Assembly (NCBI GenBank): GCA_964443625.1
Contig: CAYUDM010000006.1
Location: 24,886-88,885, forward strand
Direction of reading: 5' to 3'
Length of the DNA stretch: 64,000 nt
Source of the DNA: UBA8904 sp964443625
Lineage (GTDB): Bacteria > Desulfobacterota > Syntrophia > Syntrophales > Smithellaceae
The first letter of the stretch is position 1; every line of letters starts with the position of its first letter. Position numbers and translations under genes: made by a program. Under the pieces are notes generated by a model, which did not search any database, had not been told where the DNA came from, and saw only the letters and a program-made list of their open reading frames with translations. Positions 17,776 to 27,304 of the stretch are shown here, piece after piece.

Positions 17776-20700
17776 CTATGGTGCATTGCCCGCTATCGAC
17801 GCCTGACGGATTCGGCCCGCAAGGCTCTCCACCGTCTCGCTAAACAGATCGGCAAGTGAGATGCTCTCGAGGTAAGCATCGTTCCAGGGAATATTGTATT
17901 CGTTAACCAGGTTACGAATGTCGTTGTAGCGATAACCGAGGACAAAGCGCTTCTGCGCCGTCGTCAGCCGTTCGTCGAATTCCACATGCAGCAGCAACAG
18001 GTGTTTGACAAAATTCCCCTCGCCCAAAACCGGCAGAATCACGATCGGCGCGGCATCGGTCTTCCCTTTCCCGATATAGGCGTGGCCGGTGCTGACAAGC
18101 GTTCGTTTCGTTCCCAGAAGAGGCGCGCCGGCATCGGCGCGGGATGTCATCTGCAGCGCCACGCCGCCCTTTGCCGTGACGATTATGCTAGTGCCTTCGG
18201 CTGGATTGCCCGCGTCGTCCAAACCCTTGATGTCGTAAAGGGTATAGCCGCGGATGGACCTGAGCGCCGGCTGAATGCGGCCGGCGGTCACAAGGTTCCG
18301 ATAGGTCAGATCGCGGGTGGGCAGATGCAGCGTTTCAAGCAGATCAAAGATCGGTCCACGCAATTCTCTTTCCTTGCGGCTGGTGCCGACGGTCACGGTT
18401 TTGGCCTGATGACGAATCGCGTCAATCGGACGGGTGAGTTCATCGATGGCCGCGCCAAGCGTTGTGTCGAGCAAATCGAAAAGCGAGATGATGCCTTCCT
18501 GGCCGGGAAAATCATGGCGGATATCGTGCAACGGCAATTTCCCCGCAGCATACTTGAGAAGCAAAACCAGGTCTCCAAGCGTCTTGCCGGCCAGCGCGGA
18601 CAAAGCACCCCCGTTGCGCAGCGCGTTAAACGCGGCGTAGAAGTCATTGACGATTCTTCGCAACGCCGGCTCGGCAATTCTTTCGATTCCCCCGGCAAGG
18701 GTTGAATCGGAGATCATGGAATTCATCCGGCTGCGGAATTCACGAAACAGATGCGCTTCCTCATCGATCGCGCGCGCGGCATAATAGCCCCAGAGGTGAC
18801 CTGCCATCGTATTGAGAATGACCGGCAGCGGTTCAGGCGCGCCGGGCAGACCGATCACGGCGTCGGCCGTCTCGTCGAATCGGGAATCCCCCTCGTCGGC
18901 AAAGACAACGACGGACGCTTTGTGCGCCTTGAAAATCGCCACATCTTTCGCGATGTCCTCGACAACGGCGGGCGGATTGCCCGCAGCGCAGACCAGAATC
19001 AGCGGTTCGGCCGACAAGTCGATGTGCTTTTTATTTTCCGTCACATCGGAGGAAATCGTTTTGTAGCACAGCTCGGAAAGTTTGATGCGGATTTCGTCGG
19101 CGGCGGCTTTGTTGGGTCCGCTGCCGACAATCGCCCAGAATTTTTTGCCGATGGCCGTTTTCACGGACGCGGCAATCGCCTCGCGGCGCGCAAAGACTTC
19201 CGCCATCAGTTTCGGCGCGCCTTCCAGATGGTTCAGTGCGCAGGCAATCTCCTCATCGGAGCGCACGCCCAGAAGCTGAGCAAAGAAAAGCGCCAGGATT
19301 TGTCCCGCCACGATCTGGGAATAAAAAGCCTTGGTGGACGCCACCGACATTTCGATGTCGCGGCCGTCGCTGGTGTAAAAGACACCGTGTGATTTTGAGG
19401 TAATGTCCGATTGCCGACGGTTCACGATCGCGATGATCTGCGCGCCGCGTTCACGTGCCATGGCCACCGCGCGGTTGGTGTCCGTGGTGGTGCCGGATTG
19501 CGTAATGGGAATCACCAGGGTATCGCTTAAATCATCCCGGAGGCCGAAGCCGCTGAGTTCGGAGGCAACCCGCGCCGTGACGGTGAGATCGCCGCCCCGG
19601 AGATAGCCTGAAAGCGCATCAGCTACGGCCTGGCCTGCCACGGCCGCGGTTCCGTGTCCGATAATCAAAATATTGTCAATGGATCCGTCTTTGATTCCTG
19701 TGCAAACAGCCCCCGGAACCATATCCTCACCGAGATTGAAAACCACCCGGACAGAGGGTTTGCCTGGGTTGACGATCCGGTATTTCCCGCGCAATGTTCT
19801 TTTTATCGATAGAGCCGACTCGGAGATTTCCTTCAAAAAGAAGTGAGGATAGTCCCCCCTGTCGATGTCGCGTGTTGTGATTTCTGCGGTTTGGATGTTC
19901 GTGTCGGATAATTCAATCGGTCCGCCGTCATAGGTGCAGGCCGCAAGTCCGCGAAGGCCCGGGCCCGCCGCTTGATCAAGGATGAAAATCTGGCCGCCGC
20001 TTTCCTCGCCGTTCATTTTAATGAACCGGGGCATCGCTTCGACCAGACCGTAAAGTTCCGACGAGAACATATACTGATCTTTGCCGATCCCCACGTAGAT
20101 CGACTGACCACTGCCTTTGAGCGCCAGAAACATCTTATTCGGCTCCAAATCGCAATGCATTGCAATCGCGTGCGAGCCTTCAAAGTCGTTGACGGCCAGA
20201 CGGAACGCCCGGGCCAAATCGTTGCCTTCCAGAAGGTGCTTCTCAATCTGAAGCGGAATGATCTTCGTATCCGTGCTTACCAGTGGCGAGATCTTGACTG
20301 CCTCGTGCTCAACCGCCTGACGCAGCGCCGGATAGTTGTCGATGTCCCCGTTTAAGACGACATGGATCCGACCGGAAAGGCCCGGATCTGCATCGTCTTG
20401 ATGCGCCGCGGAAGGGGGCCGGTATTCGTTCACCGGATGACAATTTTCCTCGGTTATGGAGCCGACTGAAGCCCAGCGGGTGTGGGTCAGCGCCGTCTCA
20501 CAGACCGATTCCCGCGCGGCAAAAACGCCCAAGACCCGATCGCCTGCGATCTCACGCCGAAGTTGCGCCACATTGCGTCCCAGCTCGCCCACAATCGAAA
20601 ACGTTTTATAGGTGAAAGACACAACAACTTGTTCACCGCGGGACGAAACAGAAATGCTTCTGTTTAGCAAATCCCCCGGAGCAACCCTGCGCGCATAATC

Positions 20701-21474
20701 CGGCGCCAGGCCTTCGGCTTTGAGGCTTTCGAGCACTTCCTGAAAATGGCACTGCGCGTCGATTGTAAAGGAAAGCGAAATGCCCGCCGAGTCGCGCCCC
20801 CGAACCTCCAGACGGTCCAGGGCATTTAAAAGCAGGTTAAGTTTGCGATATTTCCGGAAAGCGGCACCTGTCAACGCCTCGGGACGCTGCATCCCGCAAA
20901 GCGCAAGGATTTTCCCCAGATTGTCCAGAATATCGCGCGACAACACCCACTGAACATCTTTGATCGTGAGCAACAAACCATTGATGCCTTCGAGATCCGC
21001 CGACGCAATGGATGCACCCTGGTCCTCCAGAAACGCTTCTTCTCGCGCCAGAAAGGCTTTCATATCAGCGGCTGTCCGCATAAGACTCTCGATGCTTGCC
21101 GGATTGAAAAAAAGTCTCTCCTGAACATTTTCCCGTTTGAGGAAAAGCACGGCTTCTTCAAACGACGAGACGGCACCTCTTCCCCCCAGGTAAGCCTGCG
21201 GGGCGATTTTGCCGTCCACAACCTCTTTGATGGGCGCCGAGGCTACCTTCTTCCACAGCGGGCTTAAATCGACAGCGTCATCCACCGCCTCAACGGAGTC
21301 CTCCAGACGGCAGGTTAAAAGCCCGGCGAAACCGCAGCAGAGGCGGTTTATCCAAAGGGGAAAGAGAATCAGAGCCGGCGCTTGGACCGATTCCGGATCG
21401 CGGCCGATATAGATACGACATTTTGTTACGAAACGAAGTAAAACACGCACCCTGCCAAACATTTTTGTCGTCAT
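17776..21474 (-). CDS. giant GlmS-like protein: class II amidotransferase with insertion, two SIS domains, extra C-terminal domain
   Basis: A 1232-residue relative of glucosamine-6-phosphate synthase, about twice the usual 600. Seen in order: a 46-residue leader, CCGFAG (Cys47 aligns with the nucleophile of MCGIVG), an insertion of about 165 residues, RGRDSAGIS (225-233), HTRWASVGS (331-339), NGDIDNY (375-381), HFFLKEISES (544-553), SIS domain 1 with ITQSGTTTDT (657-666), SIS domain 2 (~775-905) and ~310 residues of no recognised family. SIS2 lacks the usual GALKLKE segment. The start at 21474 overlaps the upstream stop (ATGA). Probably binds a hexose phosphate; amidotransferase activity is uncertain because the cysteine is not N-terminal. 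Confidence 0.8.
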   Translation of the reverse strand: MTTKMFGRVRVLLRFVTKCRIYIGRDPESVQAPALILFPLWINRLCCGFAGLLTCRLEDSVEAVDDAVDLSPLWKKVASAPIKEVVDGKIAPQAYLGGRGAVSSFEEAVLFLKRENVQERLFFNPASIESLMRTAADMKAFLAREEAFLEDQGASIASADLEGINGLLLTIKDVQWVLSRDILDNLGKILALCGMQRPEALTGAAFRKYRKLNLLLNALDRLEVRGRDSAGISLSFTIDAQCHFQEVLESLKAEGLAPDYARRVAPGDLLNRSISVSSRGEQVVVSFTYKTFSIVGELGRNVAQLRREIAGDRVLGVFAARESVCETALTHTRWASVGSITEENCHPVNEYRPPSAAHQDDADPGLSGRIHVVLNGDIDNYPALRQAVEHEAVKISPLVSTDTKIIPLQIEKHLLEGNDLARAFRLAVNDFEGSHAIAMHCDLEPNKMFLALKGSGQSIYVGIGKDQYMFSSELYGLVEAMPRFIKMNGEESGGQIFILDQAAGPGLRGLAACTYDGGPIELSDTNIQTAEITTRDIDRGDYPHFFLKEISESALSIKRTLRGKYRIVNPGKPSVRVVFNLGEDMVPGAVCTGIKDGSIDNILIIGHGTAAVAGQAVADALSGYLRGGDLTVTARVASELSGFGLRDDLSDTLVIPITQSGTTTDTNRAVAMARERGAQIIAIVNRRQSDITSKSHGVFYTSDGRDIEMSVASTKAFYSQIVAGQILALFFAQLLGVRSDEEIACALNHLEGAPKLMAEVFARREAIAASVKTAIGKKFWAIVGSGPNKAAADEIRIKLSELCYKTISSDVTENKKHIDLSAEPLILVCAAGNPPAVVEDIAKDVAIFKAHKASVVVFADEGDSRFDETADAVIGLPGAPEPLPVILNTMAGHLWGYYAARAIDEEAHLFREFRSRMNSMISDSTLAGGIERIAEPALRRIVNDFYAAFNALRNGGALSALAGKTLGDLVLLLKYAAGKLPLHDIRHDFPGQEGIISLFDLLDTTLGAAIDELTRPIDAIRHQAKTVTVGTSRKERELRGPIFDLLETLHLPTRDLTYRNLVTAGRIQPALRSIRGYTLYDIKGLDDAGNPAEGTSIIVTAKGGVALQMTSRADAGAPLLGTKRTLVSTGHAYIGKGKTDAAPIVILPVLGEGNFVKHLLLLHVEFDERLTTAQKRFVLGYRYNDIRNLVNEYNIPWNDAYLESISLADLFSETVESLAGRIRQASIAGNAP

Positions 21475-22787
21475 TTCAAAAGCCTTTTGCAGCGGGCGTC
21501 CGCAACGAAGACCGCACATTTTTTGGTGATATCGGCTACAATTTTGTGCAACCCGTCCGTACCGGTTTGTACATCTGTCGCCGTTAAATTTGCGATGGCC
21601 TCCAGATACGTCATGCCCCGCCCGGCCAGGAATTGCATACGGCCGGCCAGTTTATCCAACGATGCGGACGCGGACAATTCATCCTTTTGACCTCTCAGAT
21701 AATGAGCCACATCCGGCCATTTTTGCAAGAAACGTTCCCGGGTCCGCCAAACATCCGGCGCAAGACGGTTTTTATCCCCGCAAAGATCTTGCGCCAACCG
21801 ATCGGCAAAACCATCCATCTGGCGGATCCGTTCGTCAACAGCCCCCTCGATAACGCGGAGCGCGCCAAGGTAGAGAGCCTCCGACAGAGTGTCGCCGGAG
21901 AAAAAAGAGCGGCGGACCAGGAAATACCACTGTTTTAAAACCAGAAGATTCGCAATATACAAAAAATTATTGGCGATCTTCCGCGCGACGTCGCCGTATC
22001 GGCCGGGAATGAATTCCATGGTCCGGTTTCGGCGCGCAGGAAACGACCAGCACATATTTTCCTTGAGGCAATCCACCCGACAGATGACACCCGCGGGTAT
22101 CAGTGATCCGTAGGCAATCCGGGCCGGACCGACCAGGCCGCCTTGCCCCCCCAGAAAGATCGGCGCTTCCCGCAGCATAACGCCGCGCGGAACATCGCCG
22201 ATCAGCGACGCGGTCGCCTTGTCCTGCTGAGGCGTGTAGTTGAAATGAATGTAGGAGCTGCCGACTTCGCTGTGATTTTTACGGCTGGTGCCGCCCGCCA
22301 TCAGACAATCGCAGAAATTGACAAGGCTGCCCAGCGTGACAAAAGGAAACAAGATGGTTTGCTTCAAACCGACCGAGTGATTACCGCTTGCGCTCTCCTC
22401 AAGCAAACAGCCAGGACGGACCTGCGCTCCCGATCCCATCGAGGCGCCCTTAAGAAAAACGGACCCCGAAAAAAAACCGCCGCGCAGTTCAACGTTCCGA
22501 CCCAGCCGGCAGTCTGTGAGCGTCACCGGACCTTCGGCTCCGAGTCGAACACCCGCGGATAAAACCGTTTTTGCGCCCGAGATACTCGCCGGACCCAAAA
22601 TGGTCACATCCGGATCGATCCGGTCCGGACTCACATCGGCGGCAATATCCACGGAAAAAGGGGCCGTCATCCGAACCCCTTTTCTTAAAAGCGCGTTTGC
22701 CACAGGCGACAAAACCGGCGGCCGGCTGACCGCCGCCGATGTTTCTTTCTTCACCGAGCGGACGTTATTTCCCTTTTTCACATTCAA
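21471..22787 (-). CDS. left-handed beta-helix (GlmU acyltransferase-like) protein
   Basis: A 438-residue protein. Residues ~50-265 form hexapeptide-type repeats (ILGPASISGAKTVLSAGVRLG and so on), with the segment HFNYTPQQDKATASLIGDVPRG resembling the NYDG..K..T.IGD region of the GlmU acetyltransferase domain. The C-terminal ~170 residues are helical and unrecognised. No nucleotidyltransferase domain is present. It is translationally coupled to the giant GlmS-like gene, so the two probably act in one amino-sugar or nucleotide-sugar route; substrate unknown. The start at 22787 has only a weak ribosome site, and it overlaps the preceding Fis-like gene by 23 bases. Confidence 0.7.
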   Translation of the reverse strand: MNVKKGNNVRSVKKETSAAVSRPPVLSPVANALLRKGVRMTAPFSVDIAADVSPDRIDPDVTILGPASISGAKTVLSAGVRLGAEGPVTLTDCRLGRNVELRGGFFSGSVFLKGASMGSGAQVRPGCLLEESASGNHSVGLKQTILFPFVTLGSLVNFCDCLMAGGTSRKNHSEVGSSYIHFNYTPQQDKATASLIGDVPRGVMLREAPIFLGGQGGLVGPARIAYGSLIPAGVICRVDCLKENMCWSFPARRNRTMEFIPGRYGDVARKIANNFLYIANLLVLKQWYFLVRRSFFSGDTLSEALYLGALRVIEGAVDERIRQMDGFADRLAQDLCGDKNRLAPDVWRTRERFLQKWPDVAHYLRGQKDELSASASLDKLAGRMQFLAGRGMTYLEAIANLTATDVQTGTDGLHKIVADITKKCAVFVADARCKRLLK

Positions 22788-23070
22788 TGCCCAGTTTGGC
22801 CATTTTATCCGTAAAGGTGTTGCGGTTAATTCCCAGAAAAGCGGCTGCCGCGCTTTTAACGTTGCTCGACCGTCTCAAAGCAATGCGAAACAGACCTTTC
22901 TCCACCATCGACATGACTTCTTCATGCAGTTTACTTTTACCGTTTCCCGAATGGGAAAGCACGATCGTAAGATCATCCAGTTTCTTTTCCAGTATTTCTT
23001 CAACGACGGTAGTACAGCTCTCTTCAACGCTTGTCGCTAGGCTCACACCGGCGCGTTTTCTGACAGTCAT
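22765..23070 (-). CDS. Fis-family helix-turn-helix protein
   Basis: A 101-residue protein whose C-terminal half (about residues 50-96) has the Fis/NtrC-type DNA-binding pattern: LHEEVMSMVEKGLFRIAL, then NVKSAAAAFLGINRNTFTDKMAKLGI. No receiver or AAA+ domain. It overlaps the next gene and likely controls this operon or serves as a nucleoid protein. The opposite-strand frame in the same place lacks family features. Confidence 0.75.
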   Translation of the reverse strand: MTVRKRAGVSLATSVEESCTTVVEEILEKKLDDLTIVLSHSGNGKSKLHEEVMSMVEKGLFRIALRRSSNVKSAAAAFLGINRNTFTDKMAKLGIECEKGK

Positions 23071-23147
23071 TCCTCAACAACTCCCTTTGATCTTTCAAAA
23101 AAAGAATTTCCCGAATCTTAATAAAACGAGCAGAGATTCAGCCGATG

Positions 23148-23660
23148 TTACAGGTTAAACAATTTCAAGACAGTGACGACGACCACCACCGCCGCGGCCA
23201 CCCAGGCCATCACAAATAATGACAATCGCTCCACGGGGTTTTTCAGATAATCCTTGATCTCCACTTCCGTTTTTTCTTCGCCCAGTTTTTCAGCCAAGAA
23301 ACTCAGAAGCGCGGGATGATTTTCATAGAGGTTGGAAAACATGCCAAAGCCTCGTGTCGTCGTCAAGAGGAAATAGGCCTTGTTTCGCACCACAAGTATG
23401 CCCAGATGGGTGATTTCTGGCCAGGTAAACTTTTTGGCGCGGAAAAATTTGCAGACGGTCAACCCGTCGTCCGAGATCATAATCCGTCGGCGCCAGGACT
23501 CAACGACGACTATCAGGGAAATCAAGAAAATGATCGCCGCGACGACTTTTTCCCAAGTCTCGCCGCCCGCAAGAATCACAATCAGCAACACGAACAAGAA
23601 CACAACCGCCGCCGTAAAGGGCCACAGAAATGCTTTTTTGATTTTATGCGTTCCGGACAC
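23148..23660 (-). CDS. membrane protein with PH-like domain
   Basis: About 170 residues: two membrane segments near the N-terminus (~12-32 and ~38-55), a soluble domain with the bacterial PH pattern (RRRIMISDDGLTVCKFFRAKKFTWPEI), and one C-terminal membrane segment. GTG at 23660 is chosen: it has GGAGAG about 9 bases upstream and begins 19 bases after the moaC stop; an upstream start would overlap moaC. Function unknown. Confidence 0.65.
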   Translation of the reverse strand: MSGTHKIKKAFLWPFTAAVVFLFVLLIVILAGGETWEKVVAAIIFLISLIVVVESWRRRIMISDDGLTVCKFFRAKKFTWPEITHLGILVVRNKAYFLLTTTRGFGMFSNLYENHPALLSFLAEKLGEEKTEVEIKDYLKNPVERLSLFVMAWVAAAVVVVVTVLKLFNL

Positions 23661-23679
23661 GAATTGGACTCTCCGTAAA

Positions 23680-24162
23680 TTATTTGGCTTTCCGTCTGTA
23701 ACGGCCGCTCTTCCCGCCGCTTTTTTCAAGAAGAACAATATTCCCGATGGTCATTTCTTTTTCAACAGCTTTGCACATATCGTAAATGGTCAGCGCGGCG
23801 ATGCTGACGGCGGTTAACGCCTCCATCTCCACGCCCGTAGGACCGACCGTGCGAACCCGGGCCTCAATGACGATACGCGAATTTTCCTCGTCGGCATCGA
23901 ACGAAAGATCGGCTTCCGTCAAAGCCAGCGGATGACAAAGCGGAATCAGATCGCCCGTCTTCTTCGCCGCCAGAATGCCCGCGATCTTGGCCGCGGCAAA
24001 AACATTTCCCTTGGTCATGGACCCCGAAACGATTTGCAGAAGCGTCTCGGGACGCATCCGGATTTCACCGCGTGCGATGGCCTCCCTGATGGTTTTATCC
24101 TTGTCCGTAACGTCAACCATACGGACGCGGCCTTGATCATCAATGTGGGAAAGCTTGTTCAT
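23680..24162 (-). CDS. moaC: cyclic pyranopterin monophosphate synthase MoaC
   Basis: A 160-residue MoaC, which with MoaA builds the precursor of molybdenum cofactor. Signatures are IDDQGRVRMVDVTDKD at the start, KKTGDLIPLCHPL (about residues 67-79) and PTGVEMEALTAVSIAALTIYDMCKA with the catalytic lysine. Length is standard. It implies molybdo- or tungstoenzymes elsewhere in the genome. No other moa gene is in the window. Confidence 0.96.
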   Translation of the reverse strand: MNKLSHIDDQGRVRMVDVTDKDKTIREAIARGEIRMRPETLLQIVSGSMTKGNVFAAAKIAGILAAKKTGDLIPLCHPLALTEADLSFDADEENSRIVIEARVRTVGPTGVEMEALTAVSIAALTIYDMCKAVEKEMTIGNIVLLEKSGGKSGRYRRKAK

Positions 24163-24287
24163 GACGGCTACTGGCTTTACGAGAAATTTGTTTACTGATG
24201 CGAACGCTTACGAATTTTGAACGGACTGTAGCACAGGCAACAAGTCGAGTCAAGAAACTCGGCTGACTTTTTTCTTCCATTTCGGGC

Positions 24288-24316
24288 TTGATATAAACTC
24301 CGCAATTAGTTAGTAT
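24288..24316 (+). promoter_or_regulatory. sigma70-like promoter upstream of comM
   Basis: TTGATA (24288-24293), 17-base spacer, TAGTAT (24311-24316), 33 bases before the GTG start. Confidence 0.5.
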
Positions 24317-24348
24317 TTTGGTCTCATTCCTCCTCCGGAGACGATACA

Positions 24349-25878
24349 GTGTTCATACAACTTCATAGCGTGAGCGTCATTGGAATGGATTCCCATCCGG
24401 TGCGCGTGGAAGTCGATATTTCACAGGGTTTGCCGCAGTTTTCCACCGTGGGACTTCCTGACACTTCCGTGAAAGAAAGCAAGGACCGCATACGCGCCGC
24501 CATCCGAAACTCCGGCTATCATTTTCCGCGGGCCCATGTCACGGTCAATCTCGCGCCGGCGAACATTCGAAAAGAAGGAACGGGGTTTGACCTCCCGATC
24601 GCAGTGGGCATCCTGGCGGCCGAAGAGACCCTTACCAGCGCCTCAATCCAAAATGCTTGCTTTATGGGGGAGCTCTCTTTAGACGGCAGCGTCAAGCCGG
24701 TTCGGGGCGTTTTATCCTCCGCTTTTACCGCCCGGGACATGGGCATCGCGTCGTTGTTCGTCCCTTTGCAGAACGCCGAGGAAGCCGCCATGGTCGAAGG
24801 CATCAACGTTTTCGGCGTTCATTCATTGCCCCAGCTTGTCGAGCATTTGTCCGGCCGCACCGTCCTTGAGAAAACCCTTGTCGATCCCGGCGGATTGTTC
24901 GCGCAAAGACGCCGCCATGAGATCGATTTCAACGAAATTAAAGGCCAGAAGCGCGCTCTGCGGGCCATCGAAATCGCCGCGGCCGGCTCGCACAACATTT
25001 TGCTTATCGGGCCGCCCGGATCGGGAAAAAGCATGCTGGCCCGGCGCCTTCCGACGATTTTACCCGAGATGACCTTTGAGGAGGCCATTGAAATCACCAA
25101 AGTCTATTCCGTGGCCGGGCTTCTCACGTCCGCCGAATCACTCATCGGGGCGCGTCCTTTTCGCTCGCCGCACCACACGATTTCCGATGTCGGACTAACG
25201 GGAGGCGGTCAGACGCCGCATCCGGGTGAAATTTCCCTGGCGCATCTCGGTGTGCTTTTCATGGACGAACTGCCCGAATTCAAAAGAAACGCTCTTGAGG
25301 CGCTTCGCCAGCCACTGGAAGAGGGGACCATCAACATTACCCGGTCGGCGCAAAGCGCTGTTTTCCCGGCCCGCTTCATGCTGGTGGCGGCAATGAATCC
25401 CTGCCCTTGCGGTTATTTCGGCGACCGCGCGCGGACCTGCCGCTGCGCGCCTCAACAAATCCGTCAGTATCAGGGGAAAATATCCGGTCCGCTTTTGGAT
25501 CGGATCGATCTGCACATTGAAGTGCCTTCCGTGAAATATCGCGCGTTGACCGATCGGGAAGAGGGAGAATCATCGGCCGCCATCCGGCAGCGCGTGTTGC
25601 TCGCCCGTCATCGGCAAATGCGTCGTTTTGAAAATCACGGCATACAGGTCAACGCCCGGATGACAGAAAAACAGATTCGCGCCTATTGTCAGATCGACGA
25701 GGAGTCGCACCGTCTCATGGAGATGGCTATTGAAAAGTTGGGACTTTCCGCCCGCGCCATGAACCGGATTCTAAAAGTCGCCAGAACCATCGCGGATCTG
25801 GAAGACAGCCCATCGATTCAATCAAGTCACATCGCCGAGGCGATTCAGTATCGAAGCCTTGATCGCGGCGTCATTTGA
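24349..25878 (+). CDS. comM: Mg-chelatase-like AAA+ ATPase YifB/ComM
   Basis: A 509-residue YifB/ComM protein, a hexameric helicase that in naturally competent species speeds branch migration during DNA uptake. The N-terminal Lon-like domain has VEVDISQGLPQFSTVGLPDTSVKES; the AAA+ domain has Walker A GPPGSGKS (221-228), Walker B LFMDELPEF and a Cys-rich insertion (CPCGYFGDRARTCRC). The start is GTG at 24349 after CGGAGACG. ilvE follows 43 bases after the stop. Confidence 0.95.
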   Translation: MFIQLHSVSVIGMDSHPVRVEVDISQGLPQFSTVGLPDTSVKESKDRIRAAIRNSGYHFPRAHVTVNLAPANIRKEGTGFDLPIAVGILAAEETLTSASIQNACFMGELSLDGSVKPVRGVLSSAFTARDMGIASLFVPLQNAEEAAMVEGINVFGVHSLPQLVEHLSGRTVLEKTLVDPGGLFAQRRRHEIDFNEIKGQKRALRAIEIAAAGSHNILLIGPPGSGKSMLARRLPTILPEMTFEEAIEITKVYSVAGLLTSAESLIGARPFRSPHHTISDVGLTGGGQTPHPGEISLAHLGVLFMDELPEFKRNALEALRQPLEEGTINITRSAQSAVFPARFMLVAAMNPCPCGYFGDRARTCRCAPQQIRQYQGKISGPLLDRIDLHIEVPSVKYRALTDREEGESSAAIRQRVLLARHRQMRRFENHGIQVNARMTEKQIRAYCQIDEESHRLMEMAIEKLGLSARAMNRILKVARTIADLEDSPSIQSSHIAEAIQYRSLDRGVI

Positions 25879-25921
25879 TGATATGGGCGAGTTTGTATTA
25901 ATCTGAATCGTCGAGGCGACT

Positions 25922-26998
25922 ATGGAAATCACACTAATCCGGGCAACGCCCGAGCAAATGAAACCCAAACCCGCAGACGAATCCAAACTGGGATTCGGCA
26001 AGGTCTTCACCGACCATATGTTTACGGTGAATTACAAGGACGGCCAAGGCTGGTTCGACGCAAAAATCGAACCCTACCGGAAACTCGAACTTGATCCGAC
26101 GGCCATGTGTCTGCATTACGGGCAGGAAATTTTCGAAGGCCTGAAGGCTTATCGGGGGCGGGACAACAAAATTTTTCTTTTTCGCCCGATGGATAACATC
26201 AGGCGGATGAACGAGTCGGCCGAACGCCTGTGCATGGCGCAAATCGACGAAAACCTTTTTCTGGAAGGGCTCAAGAAACTCGTGGCGCTGGAAAAGGATT
26301 GGATTCCGGCAACAAAGGGATCTTCGCTCTACATCCGCCCGACGATGATCGCAACCGAAGCGGCTCTGGGCGTCCATCCATCCAATGAATACCTTTTCTT
26401 TATTATCGCAGGCCCGGTCGGGGCGTATTACGCGTCGGGATTTTCGCCTACAAAAATTTATGTGTCGGAAGAATACGTGCGTGCCGCGCCGGGAGGCACC
26501 GGCGCCATCAAGGCTGCGGGCAACTATGCGGCAAGCTTGTATGCCAGCCGGATCGCTACGGACATGGGTTATACGCAGGTTCTGTGGCTCGACGCGCAGG
26601 AAAAAAAGTATATCGAAGAGGTCGGAACCAGCAACATTTTCTTTTTTATCGGGGATGAGTTAATCACGCCGCCTCTGCGCGGAACAATCCTGCCGGGCGT
26701 GACACGCAGATCCGTCATTCAACTTGCCGAACATCTGGGAATCAAAGTGACTCAAAGGCCTCTGCCGATCGACGAGGTGATTTCCGCCATCAACAGCGGT
26801 CACCTCAAAGAAGCCTTCGCCTCGGGAACCGCCGCGGTCATCTCACCGGTCGGACAGATTTATTTCCGACAAAAAGAATATGTCATCAACTCCGGCAAAA
26901 CGGGGCCACTGGCGGAAAAACTTTTTTCCGAAATTTTGCAGATTCAATACGGTCTGTGCGAGGATCCTTTCGGCTGGCGCCTAGAGGTGGCCGTCTGA
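25922..26998 (+). CDS. ilvE: branched-chain amino acid aminotransferase
   Basis: A 358-residue fold-type IV PLP enzyme catalysing the last step of leucine, isoleucine and valine synthesis. The PLP lysine is Lys197 in GGTGAIKAAGNYAAS, and VGTSNIFFFI follows. LHYGQEIFEGLKAYRG is a strong family marker. The length matches the long IlvE subtype. Confidence 0.95.
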   Translation: MEITLIRATPEQMKPKPADESKLGFGKVFTDHMFTVNYKDGQGWFDAKIEPYRKLELDPTAMCLHYGQEIFEGLKAYRGRDNKIFLFRPMDNIRRMNESAERLCMAQIDENLFLEGLKKLVALEKDWIPATKGSSLYIRPTMIATEAALGVHPSNEYLFFIIAGPVGAYYASGFSPTKIYVSEEYVRAAPGGTGAIKAAGNYAASLYASRIATDMGYTQVLWLDAQEKKYIEEVGTSNIFFFIGDELITPPLRGTILPGVTRRSVIQLAEHLGIKVTQRPLPIDEVISAINSGHLKEAFASGTAAVISPVGQIYFRQKEYVINSGKTGPLAEKLFSEILQIQYGLCEDPFGWRLEVAV

Positions 26999-27304
26999 AA
27001 GAAGTCATCATCCTCGGAAAAAAACGCTTTTCAAACAAATTCCGGCTTCTTGAATCCGGAATCCACAAATCTGTGGAAAAGCCTGTTGATAAATATGTTC
27101 ATCAATGACGTAAGTGCCCGAGGAATGCTATTTTACACCAAAATGCCTAAGGTTTGAGCAGAGGAATTTATAAGTATATTCAATAAGTTAAGAATATCCT
27201 CTGTTTTCGCCGCTATTTACAGCCGTATATGACCGATTTTTAAACAACGCATTGAAAAAAACGTGCCAGTCAAGGCGATTTTTATGGTCTTCCCGGATAA
27301 AATA
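26999..27304. other. AT-rich intergenic region with small inverted repeats and DnaA-box-like words
   Basis: No gene is seen. Two adjacent dyads lie at 27040-27061 (TTCCGG/CCGGAA) and 27062-27077 (TCCACA/TGTGGA). Words resembling DnaA boxes occur at 27072-27080 (TTTTCCACA on the minus strand, fits TTWTNCACA) and 27084-27092 (TTATCAACA, one mismatch). The stretch 27165-27205 is strongly AT-rich. It may simply be the lolA leader. Confidence 0.4.
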
